Shown: positions 16,037-24,081, numbered from the stretch's first letter. The stretch is 45,988 bases of DNA from an uncultured cyanobacterium (GCA_937951315.1 CALFCG010000128.1:1-45988); one strand, 5' to 3'. The notes: generated by a model from the sequence alone, not told the origin. Program-made: numbers and translations.

Positions 16037-16966
16037 ATGTCATTTCTCTTGCTTTTTGATTGCGGTCAAAAAGTCATTTTTCTTATAAATAAAGTAGGAG
16101 GTTTTCCTCTGGCCAGTCCATCAACCACTGCCTTTAACAGACCTCATTTTCACGAGACTGACCCCACCCGCCCAGCCACTGAAAAACTCAGTGTTGATAA
16201 CGTCTGCAAAATCTTCCCACTGAAAGGTCGAAAACATCTCTGTGCTGTTGACTCTGTCTCCTTTGACGTTCAACAGAGCGAAATTTGCATTCTGCTTGGC
16301 CCCTCCGGATGCGGCAAGTCTACAATTTTGCGGATGGTTGCCGGCCTCGATTCCATCTAGGCAGGCAGAATTTTGTTGTCTGGTCACCCGGTTATGGGGC
16401 CGGGACGCGATCGCGGCATGGTCTTTCAAAGCTATACCTCCTTTGCTTGGCTGACGGTAAAAGAGAATGTCGAGTATGGCCTTAAGGTGAATGGCTACAA
16501 CCGGGCTGAACGCCGAGATATTGCTCATCATTTTATTGACCGGGTCCGGCTGACAAAATTCAAGGATGCCTATCCCGATCAGCTCTCCGGCGGCATGCGA
16601 CAGCGCGTTGCGATAGCACGTGCCCTCGCCAACGGTCCTGAAATCCTACTGATGGATGAACCCTTCGGGGCACTGGACCCCGAAACCCGATGGCAAATGC
16701 AGGAGCTGCTGCTAGATATCGTCTGCGAAGAGAATATGACCGTGCTGATGGTCACCCACGATGTTGATGAAGCGCTTTTCCTAGCCGACAACATAGTTTT
16801 CCTATCCAGTCATCCAGGCACCGTTCGAGAGATCATCCCCACACCGCGCCAAGGGAAGGCCAAGCCAGTCACCAAGGAAGACATGTATGAAATCCCTGAA
16901 TACATTGACCTGCAAAAGAGAATTATGCATTTGATGCGGGAAGTTGCCCATGATCCAGCTTGCTGA
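16037..16966 (+). pseudogene. TauB/SsuB-type ABC importer ATPase with an in-frame amber stop
   Basis: Read through one TAG (16358-16360), this frame encodes a complete nucleotide-binding subunit: Walker A GPSGCGKS and VAGLD before the stop, then AGRILLSGHPVMGPGRDRGMVFQSYTSFAWLTVKENV (Q-loop), LSGGMRQRVAIARAL (signature), LLMDEPFGALD (Walker B/D-loop) and VTHDVDEA (H-switch) after it, all in the same phase. A CAG-to-TAG change explains it. Translated as two pieces, neither could hydrolyse ATP. The ATG at 16037 has no ribosome binding site; AGGAGG at 16096-16101 instead points to a CTG at 16109 in frame. The downstream permease overlaps its 3' end by 17 bases. A base-call error cannot be excluded. 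Confidence 0.85.
16096..16111 (+). promoter_or_regulatory. strong Shine-Dalgarno facing a CTG codon
   Basis: AGGAGG at 16096-16101 lies seven bases before CTG 16109-16111, which is in frame with the ABC ATPase and directly precedes A-S-P-S-T-T. This is ideal spacing for a start codon, but CTG is a very poor start. The start may have mutated from ATG, TTG or GTG. Confidence 0.5.
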
Positions 16967-17768
16967 TCCAGCCGTTCTGTCAGGCTTCAATATTAAGAAG
17001 CCAGTTTCTAAAAGGATTCAGGTCCTTCTAGGGATATCGAGCTGGGGCTTGTTTCTCGTTGGCTGGCATCTGTTAGCCACCAGTGGCCAGATCAATGACA
17101 AATTATTCCCGCCGCCTCTGCAGGTGTTTACGGCCCTATGGGTTTTGTTCGCCGAGCAAAACTTCCTGGCCGATGTGCTGCAAAGTGTCTTTCGCATTTT
17201 GGCCAGTTATGGAATTGCGATCGCAATTGCTCTGCCCCTCGGACTCTTAATGGGAACCTTCCCTATCGTCGAAGCCTTTCTCAATCCTCTGGTTTCCCCC
17301 TTTCGTTACTTACCCGCTCCCTCCTTCATTCCGCTCCTACTCATGTGGCTCGGCACCGGAGATGAACAGAAAATAGCATTGCTGGTCCTGGGTGTCGTCT
17401 GGTTCCTGATCACACTGATTATGGACAACACCCAAGCCGTCCGTATGGAGCTGATAGAGACCGCTGCAACACTGGGTGCAAGCAAACGCACGATTCTTAA
17501 GACTGTCATCTTTCAAGCCGCACTGCCCAATATTGTCGATACATTCCGTCAGATGCTGGCGGTGAGCTGGACCTATTTAGTCATTGCCGAAATTGTGGCA
17601 GCAACCAATGGCATTGGTGCAGTCATGATGCGAGCGAAGCGGTTTGTCCATGTCGATGAAATCATGGCCGGCATTCTGGTGATTGGCATTTTGGGTCTGT
17701 TGTTTGATTCAGCCTTGCGATTGCTGCACTGGCAACTTTTTCCGTACTTACATCGAGCAAAAACCTAA
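16950..17768 (+). CDS. TauC/SsuC-type ABC importer permease
   Basis: A 272-residue integral membrane protein of the binding-protein-dependent permease family used for nitrate, taurine, sulfonates, cyanate and pyrimidine precursors. It begins with a cytosolic stretch and about six hydrophobic helices (WGLFLVGWHLLAT, ILASYGIAIAIALPLGLLMG, FIPLLLMWLG, IALLVLGVVWFLITLIM). The EAA loop ETAATLGASKRTILKTVIF and the following ALPNIVDTFRQMLAVSWTYLVIAEIVAATNGIG are diagnostic. ATG 16950 overlaps the end of the ATPase frame, a usual operon arrangement, and the binding protein follows after 16 bases. The gene itself appears intact. Confidence 0.92.
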   Translation: MIQLADPAVLSGFNIKKPVSKRIQVLLGISSWGLFLVGWHLLATSGQINDKLFPPPLQVFTALWVLFAEQNFLADVLQSVFRILASYGIAIAIALPLGLLMGTFPIVEAFLNPLVSPFRYLPAPSFIPLLLMWLGTGDEQKIALLVLGVVWFLITLIMDNTQAVRMELIETAATLGASKRTILKTVIFQAALPNIVDTFRQMLAVSWTYLVIAEIVAATNGIGAVMMRAKRFVHVDEIMAGILVIGILGLLFDSALRLLHWQLFPYLHRAKT

Positions 17769-17784
17769 CTGCGTGGAGTGATTC

Positions 17785-18864
17785 ATGAAAAGAAGAAGAC
17801 TGTTCGGATTCGTTTGCCTGATGGCCGCTACCTTTACGGTCGTTGCCTGTAGCTCCCAACCCTCCGGTGAGTCGGGACCGTCAGGAGGCGCTGAGATCAA
17901 AGAAACCGTTAAGGTCTCACTATTCTCCTGGCCGGGGTATGGCTTCTGGTTCATTGCGAAAGAGAAGAACTTGGTCCCTGAGCTTGATCTCGAAATCAGC
18001 ATCATTGAAGATCCCTACGAAAGCTTTAACCTCATGAGTTCGGGCCAGCTCGATGCGACCTCCAGTACCGTAGAGTATGGTCCCATTGCCGTGGACAAAG
18101 ACGTTCCCGTCAAATTGGTGAGTTACACCAATCCCTCCTACGGAACCGATCGAATCATCCTGAGCCCTCAAATCAAAGATCCTTCAGAACTGAAGGGAAA
18201 AAAAGTAGCGGTTCTTGAAGGGGGCCTAACTCAGATCTATATGGGCATTTGGCTAGAAGAGAATGGTGTCAACTTCAAGGATGTTGAGTTCACCAACGTG
18301 ATTATGGATGATGCCGTTGCTGCGATGCTCTCTGGGGAAGTTGCAGCCGGTGAATTCTGGGAGCCCTTTGGTACTCAAGTCATGGATGGGTTAGAAGGGG
18401 CTCGGGCCGTGACCAGCTCCAGCGAGGATTTCTGGATTAAAACAGCTTTGCTGGGAGATGGCATGTACATGAGCGAGTCGCTGTTGGCCAATCGCCCAGA
18501 GACGGCCAAGTTGCTGATGAAAGCCTATTTTGAAGCCGTTTCATTCTGGAAAGAGAACCCAGAAGAGGGCAATAAAATCATTGCTGAGGGCTTAAAGTTC
18601 GACGTCAAAGATGTGGAAAATGTAATAGGTGCCGATGGCAAGATTTATAAGGGTGGTATTGCCGTCTTTGATTTCGATGAAGCCTCAAAGTTCATGGGGT
18701 TGGCCGAAGGAGAACCTCCGCTGGGCATGAAGAATGGCCAAATTAGAGACCATTGGGATCTCACCAGTGAATGGTGGATGAAGTTTGGCTTGGTATCAAA
18801 AAAAGCCGAGCCTGAAGCGGGTATCGCTTTTGAACCCATGAAAAGTCTCCTTGCAGAGGAGTAA
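17785..18864 (+). CDS. ABC importer substrate-binding lipoprotein (NMT1/TauA/SsuA-like)
   Basis: The N-terminus KRRRLFGFVCLMAATFTVVACSS is a lipoprotein signal peptide with lipobox VVAC. The mature domain follows the periplasmic-binding-protein type II pattern of the NMT1/SsuA group: KVSLFSWPGYGFWFIAKEKNLV, a helix with SSGQLDATSSTVEYGPIA, then DPSELKGKKVAVLEGGLTQIYMGIWLEENG and VAAMLSGEVAAGEFWEPF. The ligand cannot be read from sequence, but this group binds small organic N- or S-compounds. It lies between the permease and the Rieske oxygenase with short gaps, so the substrate is likely processed by the next gene products. Confidence 0.92.
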   Translation: MKRRRLFGFVCLMAATFTVVACSSQPSGESGPSGGAEIKETVKVSLFSWPGYGFWFIAKEKNLVPELDLEISIIEDPYESFNLMSSGQLDATSSTVEYGPIAVDKDVPVKLVSYTNPSYGTDRIILSPQIKDPSELKGKKVAVLEGGLTQIYMGIWLEENGVNFKDVEFTNVIMDDAVAAMLSGEVAAGEFWEPFGTQVMDGLEGARAVTSSSEDFWIKTALLGDGMYMSESLLANRPETAKLLMKAYFEAVSFWKENPEEGNKIIAEGLKFDVKDVENVIGADGKIYKGGIAVFDFDEASKFMGLAEGEPPLGMKNGQIRDHWDLTSEWWMKFGLVSKKAEPEAGIAFEPMKSLLAEE

Positions 18865-18875
18865 AGCCGTAACAG

Positions 18876-20087
18876 ATGAATCGAACTGTCTCGAATCCAG
18901 AAAAATTAACCGCGATCCAAGAGGGCATATTAGAAGCTGCTGATCGGCCTTTAGCAGAGGCGATCGCGCTGCCTGCAGAAGCCTACACCGATGCCGATTT
19001 TTACGATTGGGAACTGGAGCATATCTTCAAAAAACAATGGCTGTGTCTCGGTCATATCTCACAGATCCCGAATATTGGCGACTACATCAATCTAGATCTG
19101 CTGGGGGAGCGCCTCGTCATTTCCCGAGATCAGGAGAACCAGATCAACGTCCTTTCCCGCGTGTGTATGCACCGTGGCATGGATCTTATGCCAGATGCCT
19201 TTGGTCACAGTCAGCACGGAAATCGGCGCAGCTTTATTTGTCCCTATCATCACTGGACCTATGCCTTAGATGGGACCCTGATGGGTGCCCCAGAGATGGA
19301 CAATAATGTGGGATTTGAGCCACAGAAATGTCGCCTCCCTGCCTTCCGCTCTGAAGTCTGGGAGGGGTTTATTCTTCTGACGTTTGACCCTGAACTAGAA
19401 TCTGTCACAACCCTCTATTCAGGCTTATTACCGTTCGTGGGGCATCGTCAAATGGCAAGGATGGAGATGGTCGCCAATGTGCAGTGGGATTGTCAATTTA
19501 ACTGGAAGATCTTGGTTGAGAACTTTATGGAACCCTATCACCACATGGGGGCTCACCATAAAACCTTTGAACCCCTAATGCCTGCCGCTGGTACTTGGAC
19601 AGAATCTGAAACGGCTCATTCAATTACCTGTCATTTACCCTTGGCAAAACGGATCGTAGAAGATACCGCTGCATATCAAAAACTGATTGAGTTCTATCTC
19701 AGTCCAGAACTCAAGCCAGAAGATCGACAGGAATATGCGGTTTATTTGGGTGAGCCCACCTTCTTACTGTTTATTGGCCCTGATCGGGTCTATTGGTATC
19801 GACTGCAGCCGGATGGCCCTGACCACATGACATTGAACACTACGCTGCTTGTCTTGCCTGAAAGTAAACAGGCAGAAAATTATGAGCAATGTTTGAAAGA
19901 TGCCACCGAGAGCTTACAACGTTTCCATCTAGAAGATATGGAAGTGTGTACTGCAGTGCAGGCGGGCTTACACACCTCTCGGTATCAATCAGGTCCCCTC
20001 AGTCATTTAGAAATGCCGATCTGGTTATTTCAGCGCTACTTGGCGAAGCGAATCCGAGCAGCATGTCCTAGCTCATTTTCCCCCTAG
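18876..20087 (+). CDS. Rieske non-haem iron oxygenase, alpha subunit (CntA/GbcA-like group candidate)
   Basis: The 403-residue protein has a Rieske [2Fe-2S] domain, CMHRG (Cys97, His99) and CPYHHW (Cys122, His125), and a catalytic domain with NWKILVENFMEPYHHMGAHH, giving the ExxHxxxxH mononuclear-iron motif (Glu219, His222, His227). The position bridging the two metal centres is Asp in most ring-hydroxylating dioxygenases but Glu here, as in carnitine monooxygenase CntA. No beta subunit, ferredoxin or reductase gene is adjacent, fitting a homotrimeric alpha-only enzyme served by a reductase elsewhere. It starts 11 bases after the binding-protein gene and ends 10 bases before the second GS-like gene, so it is firmly within the cluster. 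Confidence 0.9.
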   Translation: MNRTVSNPEKLTAIQEGILEAADRPLAEAIALPAEAYTDADFYDWELEHIFKKQWLCLGHISQIPNIGDYINLDLLGERLVISRDQENQINVLSRVCMHRGMDLMPDAFGHSQHGNRRSFICPYHHWTYALDGTLMGAPEMDNNVGFEPQKCRLPAFRSEVWEGFILLTFDPELESVTTLYSGLLPFVGHRQMARMEMVANVQWDCQFNWKILVENFMEPYHHMGAHHKTFEPLMPAAGTWTESETAHSITCHLPLAKRIVEDTAAYQKLIEFYLSPELKPEDRQEYAVYLGEPTFLLFIGPDRVYWYRLQPDGPDHMTLNTTLLVLPESKQAENYEQCLKDATESLQRFHLEDMEVCTAVQAGLHTSRYQSGPLSHLEMPIWLFQRYLAKRIRAACPSSFSP

Positions 20088-20097
20088 CAATTTGCAT

Positions 20098-21462
20098 ATG
20101 TCTTACCCAAATATTCAGCCCCTATCTCCTGAGCTTGTGGCACTTCAAAAGACGCTTCAAGAGAAAGGAGTCAAGTATGCGATGGCCAGCTTTGTGGATA
20201 TTCACGGCATGTGTAAAGGCAAAGTGGTCCCCATGAGTCACTTTGACCGCATGATGCAAGGATCTGAGCTGTTTACGGGTGCAGCACTTGATGGTGTTCC
20301 GCAAGAAATCAACGATGATGAAGTGGGGACAATGCCTGACCCAGATAGCGTTACGGTTCTGCCTTGGAACCACGAGATTGCCTGGTTCGCTAGCGATTTA
20401 CATCTGGTGGGTCAACCCTTTGAAGCTTGCTGTCGAACCATCTTCAAACGGGTTCTGCAGCAGGCAGCAGACATGGGCTATCGCTTTAATTTAGGAATAG
20501 AAACGGAGTTCTTCATTTTTAAGGAATCAGAAAACGGTTTTAGCCCCGTCAGCGATCGCGATACTCTGGCCAAGGCGGCCTATGCCCTCCCAACCGTTTT
20601 AGATAACTACAAAATCATTGATCGCATCGTCAGTGCCATGAACGATTTGGGCTGGGATGTTTATTCCTTTGATCACGAAGATGCTCAAGGGCAGTTTGAA
20701 ACCGATTTCACTTACTGCGATGGCCTCAAGATGGCTGATCGGCTGACTTTCTTTCGCTTTATGGTCAAAGAACTGGCGCGGGAGGAAGGCTACTTTGCCA
20801 GCTTTATGCCCAAACCGTTTGCCAATCAAACCGGCAGCGGTGCCCATTACAATATGTCCCTGGCAGATCCTGACACCGGAAAAAATCTATTTGAGAACCC
20901 GCAGGACACCTGTGGTCTCTCAAAGTTGGGTTACCAGTTTATTGCTGGAATCTTGAAGCATGCTAGAGCCATTGTTTCCGTGACCTGTCCAACGGTGAAC
21001 AGCTACAAGCGACTGGTCCGTCAGGGCAGTATGTCTGGTTTTACCTGGGCGCCGGTCTATGTATGTTACGGCAACAATAACCGGACGAATATGCTTCGTA
21101 TTCCGATGGGGGGCGGACGGGTGGAATGTCGCGCTGCAGATATTTCGACCAATCTTTATTTAGGGGCCGCAATGATTTTGGCGGCTGGATTAGAGGGAAT
21201 TCGAGAGGGGTTAGATCCAGGAGAACCCCATACCGAAAATATGTACGAATACACGCTTGAGGAGCTGAAGGCGATGGGGATTGAGACTTTGCCAAAAACA
21301 CTGGGAGATGCGATCGCAAGTTTCGCAGCCGATCCACTCAGCAAAGAAGTGATGGGACCATTGATGTATAAAACCTACATTGACCTCAAAACCCAAGAAT
21401 GGGAAGAGTACCATTGCCACATCTCCGATTGGGAAATTCAGCGGTACCTGAAATTCTTCTAA
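20098..21462 (+). CDS. GlnT/type III-like glutamine synthetase (gamma-glutamyl amide ligase candidate), copy 2
   Basis: A second full-length glutamine-synthetase-fold protein (454 residues), paralogous to the one at 13593-14918. Matching strands: GIETEFFIFK, FDHEDAQGQFETDF, GSGAHYNMSL, CPTVNSYKRLVRQGSMSGFTWAPVYVCYGNNNRTNMLRIP and VECRAADISTNLYLGAAMILAAGLEGI. The His of the ATP loop is followed by Tyr-Asn instead of the Val-His of copy 1, so the pockets differ. It probably ligates glutamate to ammonia or an amine released by the Rieske enzyme; this is inferred from context. ATG 20098 is preferred to the TTG two codons earlier. It is the last gene of the plus-strand cluster and converges with the HEAT-repeat gene. 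Confidence 0.9.
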   Translation: MSYPNIQPLSPELVALQKTLQEKGVKYAMASFVDIHGMCKGKVVPMSHFDRMMQGSELFTGAALDGVPQEINDDEVGTMPDPDSVTVLPWNHEIAWFASDLHLVGQPFEACCRTIFKRVLQQAADMGYRFNLGIETEFFIFKESENGFSPVSDRDTLAKAAYALPTVLDNYKIIDRIVSAMNDLGWDVYSFDHEDAQGQFETDFTYCDGLKMADRLTFFRFMVKELAREEGYFASFMPKPFANQTGSGAHYNMSLADPDTGKNLFENPQDTCGLSKLGYQFIAGILKHARAIVSVTCPTVNSYKRLVRQGSMSGFTWAPVYVCYGNNNRTNMLRIPMGGGRVECRAADISTNLYLGAAMILAAGLEGIREGLDPGEPHTENMYEYTLEELKAMGIETLPKTLGDAIASFAADPLSKEVMGPLMYKTYIDLKTQEWEEYHCHISDWEIQRYLKFF

Positions 21463-21501
21463 TTCCAGCAATAACTGTCCTCAGGTTAGGTAGAACTTGT
21501 G

Positions 21502-22158
21502 CTAAAGAAGTCCCTCAAGGACGGCTTTAACCACTCGATAGTCAGGATCTTGACTCAATTCTCTAAGTACAGCTTCAGCCTCATGACCACCAAAAAGTCT
21601 CAAGAAACCCACCGCCTGTGCTCGAACAAAAGCATCAGTATCTTTCGCGGCCTGCAGACAGATCTCAAAGGCCGCCGACTCATGAGGTGTGTCTTTCAAT
21701 TGACTCAGACTTGATAGGGAAGTTAGTCGAACGGTCTGATTATCACCATTAAAACCAAGAAGGCAAAATTCCAAAAGAGTCGCAGGAACATCGAAGTCTT
21801 CCATTGCAGCCAAAATACTCAGCCTCACAAGCCAGTGGGAGTTACTCTCAAATATTGCCTGCAGATGCGGAATGCTCTGTAGACCGTATTTTGCTAGTGA
21901 ATTGGCTGCTTCTGAAATAACATTGTGATCCGTTTCTCGGTCGATCATATCGAGGAGAGCGCTGAATGCTTCGTCATTGCGCTTATAGCCAAGTCCTTGG
22001 GCGACAAAGGACCGAATGGCAAACTGCTCATCATACATTCGACGCTTGAGCAATGGAACCGCCACCTCCGGATCATAATGTCGTAGTTCAGCAATAGCCT
22101 GCATTTGAAGCTTTGGGTTGGGATGATCAAGGAAAGCTTCAAGCTCTTGCAACTTCAT
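21502..22158 (-). CDS. HEAT-repeat protein
   Basis: The 218-residue product is a chain of ~31-residue helical pairs: HPNPKLQMQAIAELRHYDPEVAVPLLKRRMYDEQFAIRSFVAQGLGYKRNDEAFSALLDMIDRETDHNVISEAANSLAKYGLQSIPHLQAIF, then two or three further units. The P-x-V/L-R-x-x-A-x-x-A-L pattern is that of PBS-lyase-type HEAT repeats, found in cyanobacteria in phycobilin lyases (CpcE/F), NblB and many scaffold proteins. No catalytic feature is visible and no phycobiliprotein gene is nearby, so a binding or scaffolding role is more likely. ATG 22158 begins the first repeat. Confidence 0.85.
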   Translation of the reverse strand: MKLQELEAFLDHPNPKLQMQAIAELRHYDPEVAVPLLKRRMYDEQFAIRSFVAQGLGYKRNDEAFSALLDMIDRETDHNVISEAANSLAKYGLQSIPHLQAIFESNSHWLVRLSILAAMEDFDVPATLLEFCLLGFNGDNQTVRLTSLSSLSQLKDTPHESAAFEICLQAAKDTDAFVRAQAVGFLRLFGGHEAEAVLRELSQDPDYRVVKAVLEGLL

Positions 22159-22292
22159 TGCAACTCTCACTGGATATTAGGTGTGACTACATTATTACAT
22201 TTCTTTACAATCCTGACAGAGGGGGATCAAGCCGTTCGATATTGGTTGCTGAGACTACCTTCCTCGGGGAGTTGTCTCAGCACATAGATCAT

Positions 22293-23003
22293 TTATCGCT
22301 GTGTATTAAGGACATAACAAAAGCGATCGCCCCTAGAAATGGTCTCTCCATGCAAAATGGGTCGATGATGACTGGAGTAAGCCGTATAGCGATAGACCAT
22401 CAATGGATGCCCCAGTGGTACTTCTAGATAGTTACTCATCTCATAATCGGCTTGAGTGCATTCAATCAGGGCACTGATATGCTCAATGGGAATATTGTTC
22501 TTCTCCAAAATAGGAAAAGTCATGTTGTTTGGCAGCTGAGCTGCAAATCTTTGCCCCAGCTCAGACAACAGATAACTAATATCTACTGCACCTGCGGCCC
22601 CATCCATCTGTAAAAGTTTTTTCTGGACATAGATATTGGCCTGCCCTGTGAGCTGCAGAATCGCGCAGGTCTGCTTCGATGGTATTTCCTCACGAAACAT
22701 CAGATTTTCAAAGCTTAAGTGAACGCCTTTTTGCGCAAGATCCTGTTCCAAAAAGACGAGCGGGCTCGAAAGAGAATATGCCACCTTTTGCTTGGACGTT
22801 ACGAATGCACCCTTGCCACGTTGAGTATGAGCCAAACCTTGATGAACAAGGTTTGCGATCGCACGTCTAGCGGTAATTCGACTCACATCAAAAGTCGCCA
22901 TCAACTGATGCTCGCTGGGGAGCTTTTCGCCCGGTGAATAATCACCCGCCTCAATCTGGCTGCGCAACGTCTCGGAGATAGTGGTGTGAAGAGGAATTGA
23001 CAT
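22293..23003 (-). CDS. GntR/HutC-family transcriptional regulator with UTRA ligand domain
   Basis: Residues ~5-70 form the GntR winged helix (LRSQIEAGDYSPGEKLPSEHQLMATFDVSRITARRAIANLVHQGLAHTQRGKGAFV). The remaining ~160 residues are a UTRA (chorismate-lyase-fold) effector domain, ending with the usual EVPLGHPLMVYRYTAYSSHHRPILHGETISRGDRFCYVL. HutC-type regulators normally repress neighbouring transport or catabolic genes and release DNA on binding a small ligand. Two palindromes lie between this gene and the divergent desaturase, so autoregulation and control of the desaturase are likely. I did not find the palindrome in front of the ABC/Rieske cluster. Confidence 0.9.
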   Translation of the reverse strand: MSIPLHTTISETLRSQIEAGDYSPGEKLPSEHQLMATFDVSRITARRAIANLVHQGLAHTQRGKGAFVTSKQKVAYSLSSPLVFLEQDLAQKGVHLSFENLMFREEIPSKQTCAILQLTGQANIYVQKKLLQMDGAAGAVDISYLLSELGQRFAAQLPNNMTFPILEKNNIPIEHISALIECTQADYEMSNYLEVPLGHPLMVYRYTAYSSHHRPILHGETISRGDRFCYVLNTQR

Positions 23004-23048
23004 CAAAAAAAGAAGGAATGAGACCTGTAGGACTGACTTACCGTCAAT

Positions 23049-23062
23049 CTTGATATAACAAG
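23049..23062. promoter_or_regulatory. operator candidate 1 for the GntR-family regulator
   Basis: CTTGATATAACAAG is palindromic except for one position pair. It covers a possible -35 element (TTGATA, 23050-23055) for the desaturase; TAGATT at 23074-23079 after an 18-base spacer would be its -10. A repressor here would block RNA polymerase binding. Confidence 0.65.
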
Positions 23063-23081
23063 ATTAACTATGCTAGATTCG

Positions 23082-23097
23082 ACTTGTTATAACAAGT
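23082..23097. promoter_or_regulatory. operator candidate 2 for the GntR-family regulator
   Basis: ACTTGTTATAACAAGT is a perfect 16-base palindrome sharing CTTGwTATAACAAG with operator candidate 1. The two centres are 34 bases apart, close to three helical turns. It lies at the likely transcription start of the desaturase and also upstream of the regulator gene. Confidence 0.75.
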
Positions 23098-23139
23098 AAG
23101 TCATAGCGATTGTTTTTCTCTAGTCCTAACCCATACGAC

Positions 23140-24081
23140 ATGATTTCAGACAGTAGTCAGACAACTGACCCTGTGGGTGTCCCCTCGGCAAATCCAAACC
23201 AAATTTTAGCGCCCCATCAGTTGACTGTGTTGAATCAGCGTTCTGATTTTTCAGGGAGCCTTAGGTTGATAGCACACCTGACCATTATGGGTTTGAGTGG
23301 ATATCTATGGGCCACAACAGCATCGATCGGGATAGCACTGCCAGCCTTATTTCTCTATGGAATCAGTTTGGCGTTTATGTTCTGCCCCACACATGAATGC
23401 GTGCATCGCACTGCCTTTAAAAGCCAGTGGATGAATGATGCCGTGGCTTGGCTTACCGGATTACTATCTTTCTATAACAGCACCTTCTACCGCCGTTATC
23501 ACAAATGGCACCACCGCTATACCAAAATTGATGGGAAAGACCCTGAATTAAGCGACATAACACCCGAAAATTGGGGTCAGTACCTCTGGCATTTGAGCGG
23601 CATCCCATGGTGGCGGAGCAAAATTTCTGGACATTTGAATATTGCACTCAAACGGTTAGAGGATTATTACTATTTGCCCGAAAGTTCCTATGCAGAAGTG
23701 GTGCGTTCGACTCGTCTACAGCTTGGAACATATGTTGCGATCTCGCTTCTCTCTCTATTGCTCGGACATCCCTGGTTTCTCTTTACCTATTGGGTCATCC
23801 CGTTGGCTGTGGGGCAGCCTTTCCTGCGTTTCGTGCTCTTAGCAGAACATACCGGCTGTAGTAGTGACAACAATTCTCTCACCAACACCCGTTCAACATT
23901 GACCCTCTGGCCCCTGCAATTTTTGATGTGGAATATGCCGTTCCATGCCGAACACCATTTATATCCCTCTATCCCCTTTCACGCCTTACCTAAAGCCCAT
24001 CCGCAGCTTAAAGATAATTTTGCTCATATTGATGCGGGATATTTAACGGTCAATCAGAAGATTGTGGGAGCGTTTCAATGA
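23140..24081 (+). CDS. membrane fatty acid desaturase
   Basis: The 313-residue membrane protein has the three histidine boxes of the acyl-lipid/acyl-CoA desaturase superfamily: HECVH, HKWHH and HAEHH, with hydrophobic segments before and between them (LIAHLTIMGLSGYLWATT, IALPALFLYGISLAFMF, YVAISLLSLLLG, FLFTYWVIPLAVG). These bind a di-iron centre at the cytosolic membrane face. The position of the double bond introduced cannot be told, and related enzymes hydroxylate other lipids. ATG 23140 is preferred; the TTG at 23110 lies only 13 bases from the operator. It is divergent from the GntR-family gene and shares its regulatory region. Confidence 0.88.
   Translation: MISDSSQTTDPVGVPSANPNQILAPHQLTVLNQRSDFSGSLRLIAHLTIMGLSGYLWATTASIGIALPALFLYGISLAFMFCPTHECVHRTAFKSQWMNDAVAWLTGLLSFYNSTFYRRYHKWHHRYTKIDGKDPELSDITPENWGQYLWHLSGIPWWRSKISGHLNIALKRLEDYYYLPESSYAEVVRSTRLQLGTYVAISLLSLLLGHPWFLFTYWVIPLAVGQPFLRFVLLAEHTGCSSDNNSLTNTRSTLTLWPLQFLMWNMPFHAEHHLYPSIPFHALPKAHPQLKDNFAHIDAGYLTVNQKIVGAFQ

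Noticed and set aside
16373-16966. Second half of the ABC ATPase as an independent gene
   Set aside because: It lacks Walker A, starts at a TTG without a ribosome binding site and continues the upstream frame exactly, so it is better read as the remainder of one interrupted gene.
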